Assembly (NCBI RefSeq): GCF_002099195.1
Contig: NZ_NBYX01000014.1
Coordinates: 124,001 to 188,000, forward strand
DNA from: Burkholderia puraquae
Lineage (GTDB): Bacteria > Pseudomonadota > Gammaproteobacteria > Burkholderiales > Burkholderiaceae
Length of the DNA stretch: 64,000 nucleotides
Direction of reading: 5' to 3'
Part shown: one piece after another, positions 42,475 through 50,264 of the stretch
Numbering within the stretch: the stretch's first letter is position 1
Layout: each line of letters begins with the position of its first letter
The notes under the pieces: generated by a model
Seen by the model: the letters and a program-made list of their open reading frames with translations, nothing else
Databases searched by the model: none
What the model was told of the DNA's origin: nothing
Position numbers and translations under genes: made by a program

Positions 42475-43410
42475 GTGACACAACGCATTCTCGAACCGAC
42501 CGAGATCTCGGCACTCGATCATTCGGCCATCCCGCGCTTTCGCCTGCCGGAGCGCGCCACCGCGTTCTCGGCCCGCGCCGCGCGGCTGCGCAAGCTGGCC
42601 GACCTGAACCCGATCAGCGGCTACCTGCGGCTGATGGCCACCGTCGCCGATGCGCAGCACGCGACGCTGCAGACGCTGGAGCTGCCGCTGCCGTCGAAGG
42701 AAGCGATCGCGCGTGCGCAGCAGCATTCGATGCCGCTCGTGCCGGCGCTCGACGGCGAGCGCGACCCGCGCTGGCGCGCCGTGCTGTACGAACTGCTCGA
42801 CCGCGTCGAAGGCGCCGGGCTGGTCAACCCGCAGCTCGCAAAGCTGCTCGACCGGCTGCGCCTGATGGCGCCCGCCGAACTCGACGCGCAAGCCGACGCG
42901 ATCCTCGCGCTGCGCTTCGCCGAAGTCGACCCGGCCACCGCGCCGTTCCTGATGGCCGCGCTGCAGGTCGTCTGGACGGATCTCGCCAGCCGCGTTTCAC
43001 CGGCTGACGTCCCGTATCTCGACCAGCCGGGGCTGTGCCCCGTGTGCGGCACGCATCCGGTCGCGAGCGTCGTGCGGGTCGGCGGCCAGTACCAGGGCTA
43101 CCGTTTCCTGCAGTGCGGGCTGTGTACGACCGAGTGGCACCTGGTGCGCACGAAGTGCTCGCACTGCGATTCGACGAAGGGCATCGCGTATCACGGGATC
43201 GAGGGCGGCAGCGAAGCCGTCAAGGCCGAATCGTGCGACGAGTGCAAGACCTATCGCAAGATCGGCTATCAGGACAAGGACTACGAGTTCGAGCCGCTGG
43301 CGGACGATCTCGCGAGTCTCACGCTCGACCTGCTGATGAACGAGGCCGGCTACCAGCGCAGTTCGCCGAACCCGCTGCTGTGGCCGGACGTCTCGCGGGA
43401 AGCGGATTGA
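42475..43410 (+). CDS. fdhE: Formate dehydrogenase accessory protein FdhE
   Basis: The 311-residue cytoplasmic rubredoxin-like protein is needed for maturation of Tat-exported formate dehydrogenases. It has four CxxC zinc/iron motifs: CPVC, CGLC, CSHC and CDEC, in the contexts PGLCPVCGTHPVAS, LQCGLCTTEWHLVR, KCSHCDSTKGI and ESCDECKTYRKIGYQ. GTG 42475 is chosen because GGAAG lies 8 bases upstream; an in-frame TTG at 42460 would be without a ribosome site. It follows its target enzyme genes. Confidence 0.94.
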   Translation: MTQRILEPTEISALDHSAIPRFRLPERATAFSARAARLRKLADLNPISGYLRLMATVADAQHATLQTLELPLPSKEAIARAQQHSMPLVPALDGERDPRWRAVLYELLDRVEGAGLVNPQLAKLLDRLRLMAPAELDAQADAILALRFAEVDPATAPFLMAALQVVWTDLASRVSPADVPYLDQPGLCPVCGTHPVASVVRVGGQYQGYRFLQCGLCTTEWHLVRTKCSHCDSTKGIAYHGIEGGSEAVKAESCDECKTYRKIGYQDKDYEFEPLADDLASLTLDLLMNEAGYQRSSPNPLLWPDVSREAD

Positions 43411-43483
43411 CGGCAGGGGCCGGGGCGGCGCGCGAGCGCCGGCGCCGGCCGACTGCAAAGCATGAGACTGGAGCCACCACGAC

Positions 43484-44923
43484 GTGACCGAACCGGGTTT
43501 GAATGAACTGAATGCCGTGCTGGCGCGTGTGCCGTCGGTCGAGCGTGTGCTGTCGTCGGCGCCGCTGCAACCGCTGCTCGCCGACTACGGCCGAACGCGC
43601 GTGCTGAACGCGGTGCGCGCGGAGCTCGAACGCTGGCGTACCGCCGCACTGCACGATCCGGCGGCGGCCGAACCACTCGACGAGCCGCGCATCGCCGCGG
43701 CCGTCGCGCGCACGCTGGCCGCGCAGAGCGCGGGCGCGGTGCGCGCCGTGTTCAACCTGACCGGCACCGTGCTGCACACGAACCTCGGGCGCGCGCTGTT
43801 GCCCGACGACGCGGTGCGCGCGGTGGTCGACGTGCTCACGCGGCCGGTCAATCTCGAATTCGACCTTGCCACGGGCCGCCGCGGCGATCGCGACGACCTG
43901 ATCGACGATCTGCTGTGCGAACTGACGGGCGCGGAAGCGGCGACCGTCGTCAACAACAACGCGGCGGCCGTGCTGCTGGCGCTGTCGGCGCTGGCGACGA
44001 AGCGGGAAGTCGTCGTGTCGCGCGGCGAACTGGTCGAGATCGGCGGCGCATTTCGCATCCCCGACATCATGAGCCGAGCGGGCGCGAAGCTGCGCGAAGT
44101 CGGCACGACCAACCGCACCCATCTGCGCGACTACGCGGAAGCAATCGGCCCGCGCACCGCGCTGCTGATGAAGGTGCACTGCAGCAACTACGCGATCAGC
44201 GGCTTCACGAAGGAGGCGACGCTCGCCGAACTCGCGCCGCTCGCGCGCGAGCACGGGCTGCCGGTTGCCGTCGATCTCGGCAGCGGCACGCTCGCCGACC
44301 TGTCGCAATGGGGGCTGCCGCACGAGACGACCGTGCAGGAAACCGTCGCCGCCGGCGCAAACGTTGTCACGTTCAGCGGCGACAAGCTGCTCGGCGGGCC
44401 GCAGGCCGGCCTGATCGTCGGCGATCGCGCGCTGATCGCGAAGATCAAGAAACATCCGCTCAAGCGTGCGCTGCGCGTCGGCAAGCTGACGCTCGCAGCG
44501 CTCGAACCCGTGCTGCGCCTCTACCAGTCGCCCGAGTTCCTGCGCGACCGGCTCACGACGCTGCGCCTGCTGACGCGTCCGCAGCGCGAGATCGCCGAGG
44601 CCGCCGAACGCGTGCGTCCGGTGCTGCAGGCCGCGCTCGGCAGCGGTTTCGACGTGACGGTCGAGCCGATGTTCAGCCAGATCGGCAGCGGCGCGCTGCC
44701 GGTCGACCAGTTGCCGAGTGCCGGGCTCGTGGTACGCACGGCGGACGGCAAGCGCGGCGGCCGTGCGCTTGCGCAGCTCGAGAAGCGGCTGCGCGAATGG
44801 CCGCGCCCGGTGATCGGCCGCGTGGCCGACAATGCGCTGCGGCTCGACCTGCGCTGCCTCGAAGCCGACGACGAGGCGGCGTTCGTCGCGCAATGCGTGC
44901 CGCTCGCGGGGCCCGCTGCATGA
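43484..44923 (+). CDS. selA: L-seryl-tRNA(Sec) selenium transferase
   Basis: The 479-residue PLP enzyme converts Ser-tRNA(Sec) to Sec-tRNA(Sec) using selenophosphate. The PLP lysine is in NVVTFSGDKLLGGPQAGLIV (about Lys301). VFNLTGTVLHTNLGRALL, VNLEFDLATGRRGDRDDLI and VGTTNRTHLRDY are SelA signatures. The start is GTG 43484 with GGAG about 10 bases upstream. Its stop overlaps the selB start by four bases (ATGA), so the two are coupled. Confidence 0.96.
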   Translation: MTEPGLNELNAVLARVPSVERVLSSAPLQPLLADYGRTRVLNAVRAELERWRTAALHDPAAAEPLDEPRIAAAVARTLAAQSAGAVRAVFNLTGTVLHTNLGRALLPDDAVRAVVDVLTRPVNLEFDLATGRRGDRDDLIDDLLCELTGAEAATVVNNNAAAVLLALSALATKREVVVSRGELVEIGGAFRIPDIMSRAGAKLREVGTTNRTHLRDYAEAIGPRTALLMKVHCSNYAISGFTKEATLAELAPLAREHGLPVAVDLGSGTLADLSQWGLPHETTVQETVAAGANVVTFSGDKLLGGPQAGLIVGDRALIAKIKKHPLKRALRVGKLTLAALEPVLRLYQSPEFLRDRLTTLRLLTRPQREIAEAAERVRPVLQAALGSGFDVTVEPMFSQIGSGALPVDQLPSAGLVVRTADGKRGGRALAQLEKRLREWPRPVIGRVADNALRLDLRCLEADDEAAFVAQCVPLAGPAA

Positions 44924-46845
44924 TCGTCGGTACCGCTGGACACATCGACCACGGCAAGACGACGCTGGCGCGCGCGCTGACGGGCGTCGATACCGATCGC
45001 CTGAAGGAAGAGAAGGCGCGCGGCATCTCGATCGAACTCGGTTACGCGTATACGCCGCTCGACAACGGCGATGTGCTCGGCCTGATCGACGTGCCCGGCC
45101 ACGAGAAGCTGATTCATACGATGGCGGCCGGCGCATGCGGGATCGATTTCGCGCTGCTCGTGATTGCCGCCGACGACGGCGTAATGCCGCAGACGCGCGA
45201 GCATCTCGCGATCCTGCAACTGCTTGGCGTCACGCATGGCGCCGTCGCGCTGACGAAGTGCGATCGCGTCGACGCCGCGCGCGTGGCCGAGGTGCGCGAC
45301 GAGATCGCCGCGTGGCTGCACGATGCGACGCTGGCCGGCGTGCCGATCTTCGAAACGCGGGCGACGGCCGCGGACGATCCGGGCGTCGCCGCGTTGAAGC
45401 GCCACCTGGCCGAGGCGGCGATCGCGTGGCGTGCCCGCCGCGACGACGGGCTGTTCCGGCTCGCGGTCGATCGCGTGTTTACGCTCGCGGGGCAGGGCAC
45501 CGTCGTGACCGGCACCGCGTTCGCGGGCCGCGTCGCGACCGGCGACACGCTCGCGATCGTGCGCACGGGCGGGGCGGCTCGCGTGCGCAGCATCCACGCG
45601 CAGAACCGGCCGGTCGAGGCCGGCCGCGCGGGCGAGCGGTGCGCACTGAATCTGGCCGGGGTCGACAAGGCCGATGTCGAGCGCGGCGATACCGTCGCCG
45701 ATGCGCGGCTCGTCGCAACGTCGCCGCGTCTGGACGTCGAACTGACGCTGCTCGCGGATGCGGGGCTCACGCTGACGCACTGGGCGCCGCTTCACGTGCA
45801 TCTCGGTACGCTGCATCGCGTCGCGCATGTCGCGCTGCTCGATGGCGACACGCTCGCGCCTGGCCAGCGGATGCGCGTGCAACTGGTATTCGACGAGCCT
45901 GTGTTTGCGCTGCCGGGCGACCGGTTCATCGTCCGTAATCCGCAAGCGACGCGCACGGTCGGCGGCGGCCGCGTGCTCGACCCGTTCGGGCCGGCGCGCA
46001 AGCGTCGTACGCCCCAGCGCCGCGCGTGGCTCGACGCGCTGGCCGAATGGCTCGATGAAGGGCGCCTCGATGCGCTGCTCGCGCAGGCGCCGCTCGGCAT
46101 CCCGCGCGCGATGCTCACGCATCTGACGGGTTTCGCACCGAACGCGCTGGCGTTGCCGGATGACGCGCTGGCGATCGGGCAGCGCGACGCCGCGTCGAAC
46201 GACGGCGCGGTGATTTCACATGCGCACTGGCGTGCGCTGCAGACGCGGGCGATCGAGACGCTGCGCACGTATCACGAGCGCATGCCCGACGAGCAGGGGC
46301 TCGACGCCGCGCGCTTGCGGCGGATGGCCGCGCCGCTCGCCGGCGATGCGTTGTGGCGCGCGCTCGTCGATGCGCTGGTGGCCGGCGGCGAAGTCGCGCG
46401 AAGCGGGCCGTGGCTGCATCTGCCATCGCACTCGGTGAGCCTCGAGCCGCGCGAGGAAGCGCTGGCGCAGCAACTGCTGCCGCTGATTCATGCGGGGCGT
46501 TTCGATCCGCCGTGGGTGCGCGACCTGGCGCGCGACACGGGCGCGGCCGAGGACGCGGTGCGCACCTTGCTGCGCAAGCTCGCGCGGCGCGGTGACGTGC
46601 AGCAGGTCGTGCGCGACCTGTTCTATCATGCGGACGTCGTGCGGGAGCTCGCGGAACTGGTCGCGCATCTCGCGCCGTCGCGCGGCGGTGGGCTCGATGC
46701 CGCGACGTTCCGCGATGCGACGGGGCTCGGCCGCAAGCGCGCGATCCAGATTCTCGAGTTCTTCGATCGGGTTGGGTATACTCGCTTCCACCGCGATCTT
46801 CACTTCCTGCGGCCTGACAGCGGTTGGGCGGGTATTCAGGCGTAG
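44920..46845 (+). CDS. selB: Selenocysteine-specific elongation factor
   Basis: The 641-residue GTPase delivers Sec-tRNA(Sec) to UGA codons marked by SECIS. The G1 motif GTAGHIDHGKTTLARALTGV is at residue 4, G3 is DVPGHEKLIHTM, and G4 is ALTKCDRV. EF-Tu-like domains follow, and C-terminal winged helices that bind SECIS RNA occupy about residues 370-641 (for example DAATFRDATGLGRKRAIQIL). ATG 44920 starts the G domain and overlaps selA. The open frame upstream is a shadow of selA. Confidence 0.96.
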   Translation: MIVGTAGHIDHGKTTLARALTGVDTDRLKEEKARGISIELGYAYTPLDNGDVLGLIDVPGHEKLIHTMAAGACGIDFALLVIAADDGVMPQTREHLAILQLLGVTHGAVALTKCDRVDAARVAEVRDEIAAWLHDATLAGVPIFETRATAADDPGVAALKRHLAEAAIAWRARRDDGLFRLAVDRVFTLAGQGTVVTGTAFAGRVATGDTLAIVRTGGAARVRSIHAQNRPVEAGRAGERCALNLAGVDKADVERGDTVADARLVATSPRLDVELTLLADAGLTLTHWAPLHVHLGTLHRVAHVALLDGDTLAPGQRMRVQLVFDEPVFALPGDRFIVRNPQATRTVGGGRVLDPFGPARKRRTPQRRAWLDALAEWLDEGRLDALLAQAPLGIPRAMLTHLTGFAPNALALPDDALAIGQRDAASNDGAVISHAHWRALQTRAIETLRTYHERMPDEQGLDAARLRRMAAPLAGDALWRALVDALVAGGEVARSGPWLHLPSHSVSLEPREEALAQQLLPLIHAGRFDPPWVRDLARDTGAAEDAVRTLLRKLARRGDVQQVVRDLFYHADVVRELAELVAHLAPSRGGGLDAATFRDATGLGRKRAIQILEFFDRVGYTRFHRDLHFLRPDSGWAGIQA

Positions 46846-46877
46846 GCGCTCGTTGTTCTTTTGGTTCTTTTCCCCAC

Positions 46878-46973
46878 GGAAGGCATTCGTATCCGGTGGT
46901 ACGGCCGGGCTTCAAACCCGGTTGGGGGTGTCAGACACTCCCGGGTCGGTTCGACTCCGGCTGCCTTCCGCCA
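46878..46973 (+). tRNA. selC: tRNA-Sec (UCA anticodon)
   Basis: This 96-base sequence aligns over its whole length with E. coli selC. The acceptor stem is 8 bp (GGAAGGCA with TGCCTTCC), followed by G and an encoded CCA at 46971-46973. The anticodon loop CTTCAAA places TCA at 46912-46914. A long variable arm (GGGGGTGTC..GACACTCCC) and the T-loop GGTTCGACTCC are present. It lies 32 bases after selB, completing the Sec cassette, and marks the left edge of an accessory region. Confidence 0.96.
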
Positions 46974-47304
46974 CTCAAGGCTATCCGGTATTCCGATAGC
47001 TTCCGCGGACACCCTTTATCTCCTTGATTGCAGCGTGATTCATAGGGGCGGCGCGCTTGCGGCTACCGTTGACGCCCTGCATATTGTCCTCACGAAGGAT
47101 GGGCAGCAATGTGGGTTGGCGGGTAGGGGCGACATGGATGGACGATAGTTGCATCGACTCGGCGCACTGCGGGTTGCGCAAGTGTCCCGTGCGGATTCAA
47201 CCCGTCGATGCAACACACTCGAGGTTGCATGGCAGCAACGCGTGTTGCCATGAAACAGAGGCGGCGGATCTACTACACAGGCACCCGGACGGCGTTAATG
47301 CGGG
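46974..47304. other. Region between tRNA-Sec and the cyclase remnant
   Basis: These 330 bases have no supported gene. I looked for a repeat of the tRNA-Sec 3' end elsewhere in the window, as expected for an attachment site, and saw none. No integrase gene is present. Confidence 0.5.
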
Positions 47305-47613
47305 AGCGCTGGCCCGTTTCAACGAGGTCAGACGCTGTAACCTGAAATTGCGAATCGGCACCAACAGCGGCGAGGTCGTGGTCGGCGTGATCGGCAAGTG
47401 CAAGTTCATCTGCGACCAGCGGGGGCGGCCATCAATCGCGCGAGCAGGATGGAATCGCAGGGCGTTGCCGGGCGCATGCAGGTGACGGAGGCGACGCGTG
47501 CAATCCTGGGTGAATCGTTCGTCTTCGAGGAGCGTGGCTTGATCGCGGCGAAAGGCATGGGCGAGTTCCGCACGTGGTTCCTGGCCGGCAGAACCGGCTT
47601 GCCGCCAATTTGA
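47305..47613 (+). pseudogene. Class III adenylate/guanylate cyclase domain remnant, frameshifted
   Basis: Two frames together give the second half of a nucleotide cyclase catalytic domain. The first reads ALARFN...LKLRIGTNSGEVVVGVIGK-CKF up to about 47420. The second reads GAAINRASRMESQGVAGRMQ-VTEATRAILGESFVFEERGL and KGMGEFRTWFLAGR, ending at TGA 47611-47613. The shift falls in the G5 run CAGCGGGGGCGG (about 47416-47427). The N-terminal half of the domain and any sensor domains are missing. It is a decayed gene fragment next to selC. Confidence 0.75.
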
Positions 47614-48083
47614 GGCTGCGCATTTGATCCGGGATTTGAACCGGCATGGCCAATTGCCTCATCTTGAATCCGTGAACGAAAGTTTCTCTTTTGTTTTTAA
47701 TTTGCAAAATAATAAACAAAAATATGAGTTCACTAACGAAATCGAATTTCAATGCATGCCCGGTTGGCCGATTCAATCAGTGATATCAATCATCATGCGA
47801 AATCGCGCGGCGGGCGTATGATGCATCGTTCCGATCGCCCTGAATTCAAATAGCCGGCACACGGCTGCCCCGACCATCTCGCAGCCGAGAATAATCAAAA
47901 AAGTCGTTTTATAACGGGCGACCCGGAAATGACAAAGCAGTCTCAAGCGCATCCGCCTTGGCATGTCGCGTGCACCAGGAGAGATGTCCGGTCGCCAGTG
48001 AGGTTGTCGTGAATATTCAAAGGAGACCGCTGCTCCCGTGACAAAAAAGGGGATGCCCTTTCAATTGTCGACGGGGATCCATC
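47614..48083. other. A+T-rich non-coding stretch before the LuxR-type gene
   Basis: About 470 bases contain A+T-rich blocks (for example 47680-47760 and 47880-47930) unlike the rest of the window, suggesting acquired DNA or a regulatory region. AAAGGAG at 48019-48025 lies ahead of a GTG (48038) and a 21-codon frame, but its reality is doubtful. Confidence 0.5.
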
Positions 48084-48532
48084 TTGAAACTCACCGCACG
48101 TGAGATAGTCGTGTTGGGCTTGATCGCGCAAGGCCTGACCGACCGTGAAATCGCGGTCGAACTGGCCGTTTCCGTATATACCGCGCGCAAGCACCGTGAA
48201 AATCTCCTCAATAAATTCGGCTTCAAGAAATCAGCGCAACTGACCATGCGCTATTTCATTCTTTTTCCTGACGTGCTCAAAAAAACGGTATTCAGCGTGG
48301 TCCTGACCCGTTCTCGTCGCGCGAACGCGAGATCCTGAACCTGCTCGCGGCCGGCATGAGCGACAAGCAGGTCGCCCGTGCGCTCGGCATCAGCGACCAG
48401 ACCGCCCGCAAGCATCGCACGCATCTTCTCGGCAAGACCGCTTCGCCCAACCTCTGCGCGCTCCTCCATACGGCCGTGCTTTCCGGCTGGCTCAACGTCC
48501 CATTTCCCGTTGCGAAACCCGGCTCGCCTTAG
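48084..48532 (+). pseudogene. Regulator with two LuxR-type helix-turn-helix domains, frame split at an A7 run
   Basis: The first frame (TTG 48084) encodes a GerE/LuxR domain: LTAREIVVLGLIAQGLTDRE followed by IAVELAVSVYTARKHRENLL. After the run of seven A (48279-48285) a second domain is encoded in the -1 frame: FSSREREILNLLAAGMSDKQ and VARALGISDQTARKHRTHLL, ending at TAG 48530-48532. Joining them by a -1 shift in the A run gives one protein of about 149 residues with tandem HTH domains sharing the TARKHR core. It may be a decayed gene, a sequencing error or a case of slippage. Without the shift, the first frame ends at 48338. It lies upstream of the repeat-protein gene and could have controlled it. 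Confidence 0.6.
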
Positions 48533-48728
48533 CGACACGCATACCGCATTTGCCGTATGGAACCGGCAGGGCCCGACTCGCAGAATCGACCTGCCGATTC
48601 GTCCGATGTTTCCTTCGACCCATGCGTACCGGGCCGATGGGGCGTCGCCGGCCGGCATGTCGACGGCGCACGCGACGCAATGCCTGCGGCTCGTGCTCCG
48701 ACTGTTTCCTCTTATCAAGGACTCGAAA

Positions 48729-50102
48729 ATGACTCATGTACACCATGCATTGCCGGGGGTACCGCTCGCTGTTTCGGGACACGTTCCGGCTTACGCGACG
48801 ACGGTTGCGCAAGGGGAGTTCGCGCCGCAGGGTATCGGCGGCGCGGTTATCGGCACCGCCGCGCCGGTGCTCGGCGAATTGCTCGGCCGGCTCGGCGGGC
48901 TGCTGCCGTTCGCCGCGCAACCGCAAGCGGCGTTCGCACCGCAAGGCGTGTTCGGCGACATCCTGAAGTCGGTCGCGCCGACGGTCGGAACGGTCGCCGG
49001 CCAATTGGGCGGGCTGCTGCCGTTCTCGGCCCAACCGCAAGCGGCGTTTGCACCGCAAGGCATCGGCGGCGCGGTCATCGGCACCGCCGCGCCGGTGCTC
49101 GGCGAATTGCTCGGCCGGCTCGGCGGGCTGCTGCCGTTCGCCGCGCAACCGCAAGCGGCGTTCGCACCGCAAGGCGTGTTCGGCGACATCCTGAAGTCGG
49201 TCGCACCTACCGTCGGTACGGTCGCAGGGCAACTGGGCGGGCTGCTGCCGTTCTCGGCCCAACCGCAAGCGGCGTTCGCACCGCAGGGCATCGGCGGTGC
49301 GGTCATCGGCACCGCTGCGCCGGTGCTCGGCGAATTGCTCGGCCGGCTCGGCGGGCTGCTGCCGTTCTCGGCCCAGCCGCAAGCAGCGTTCGCACCGCAA
49401 GGCGTGTTCGGCGACATCCTGAAGTCGGTCGCACCTACCGTCGGTACGGTCGCCGGCCAACTGGGCGGGCTGCTTCCGTTCTCGGTCCAACCGCAAGCGG
49501 CGTTCGCACCGCAAGGCATTGGCGGTGCGGTCATCGGCACCGCTGCGCCGGTGCTCGGCGAATTGCTCGGCCGGCTCGGCGGGCTGCTTCCGTTCTCGGC
49601 CCAACCGCAAGCAGCGTTCGCATCGCAAGCAGCGTTCGCGCCGCAAGGCGTGTTCGGCGACCTCCTGAAGTCGGTCGCGCCGACGGTCGGCACGGTCGCC
49701 GGCCAACTGGGTGGCCTGCTGCCGTTCTCGGCCCAGCCGCAGGCCGCGTTTGCACCGCAAGGCATCGGCGGTGCGGTCATCGGCACCGCCGCCCCGGTGC
49801 TTGGCGAACTGCTCGGCCGGCTCGGCGGGCTGCTGCCGTTCTCGGCCCAACCGCAAGCAGCGTTCGCACCGCAAGGCGTGTTCGGCGACCTCCTGAAGTC
49901 GGTTGCGCCGACGGTCGGCACGGTCGCCGGTCAACTGGGCGGGCTGCTGCCGTTCTCGGCCCAGCCCCAGGCGGTATTCGCGCCGCAGGGTATCGGCGGC
50001 ACCGTCATCGGCACCGCCGCGCCGGTGCTGGGCGAACTGCTCGGCCGGCTCGGCGGCCTGCTGCCGTTCTCCGTGATGCCCGCCCAGCCGGCATTCCACT
50101 GA
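48729..50102 (+). CDS. Repeat protein of eleven alternating 38-residue units, function unknown
   Basis: The 457-residue protein has a 30-residue lead (MTHVHHALPGVPLAVSG...) and then eleven units that alternate A-B-A-B. Unit A reads FAPQGIGGAVIGTAAPVLGE then LLGRLGGLLPFAAQPQAA. Unit B reads FAPQGVFGDILKSVAPTVGT then VAGQLGGLLPFSAQPQAA. Each has an amphipathic, glycine-rich core with GxxxG-like spacing (GELLG, GTVAG), one acidic and one basic residue, and a Pro/Gln/Ala linker. A six-residue insertion FASQAA follows the fourth A unit. AAGGA before ATG 48729 decides the start. No signal peptide or known family is recognised. A subtilase gene follows 162 bases downstream. Confidence 0.8.
   Translation: MTHVHHALPGVPLAVSGHVPAYATTVAQGEFAPQGIGGAVIGTAAPVLGELLGRLGGLLPFAAQPQAAFAPQGVFGDILKSVAPTVGTVAGQLGGLLPFSAQPQAAFAPQGIGGAVIGTAAPVLGELLGRLGGLLPFAAQPQAAFAPQGVFGDILKSVAPTVGTVAGQLGGLLPFSAQPQAAFAPQGIGGAVIGTAAPVLGELLGRLGGLLPFSAQPQAAFAPQGVFGDILKSVAPTVGTVAGQLGGLLPFSVQPQAAFAPQGIGGAVIGTAAPVLGELLGRLGGLLPFSAQPQAAFASQAAFAPQGVFGDLLKSVAPTVGTVAGQLGGLLPFSAQPQAAFAPQGIGGAVIGTAAPVLGELLGRLGGLLPFSAQPQAAFAPQGVFGDLLKSVAPTVGTVAGQLGGLLPFSAQPQAVFAPQGIGGTVIGTAAPVLGELLGRLGGLLPFSVMPAQPAFH
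48819..50099 (+). repeat. Tandem DNA repeat of 114-bp A and B units (228-bp period)
   Basis: Units start at 48819 (A), 48933 (B), 49047 (A), 49161 (B), 49275 (A), 49389 (B), 49503 (A), 49635 (B, after an 18-base insertion), 49749 (A), 49863 (B) and 49977 (A). Copies of the same kind are nearly identical at DNA level, differing mainly at third positions, so expansion is recent or kept uniform by gene conversion. Confidence 0.93.
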
Positions 50103-50264
50103 CCTGTCGCAACGATAGACCTGCGCCACCCTGCGGCCCCCGCGGGAGGCGTACTCGACGGACGCCGTTGCGCAACGATCCGGTCGTTTCGGGATGCGCG
50201 TCCGTCGCTTGCGACCGACTGACCCATGGCGTGCCTCGAGTGTCGCGCCGCGAAGGAGATTGCG

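Noticed and set aside
46878..46973. Attachment-site duplication of the tRNA-Sec 3' end
   Set aside because: I looked for a second copy of the last 15-20 bases in the following 10 kb and did not see one.
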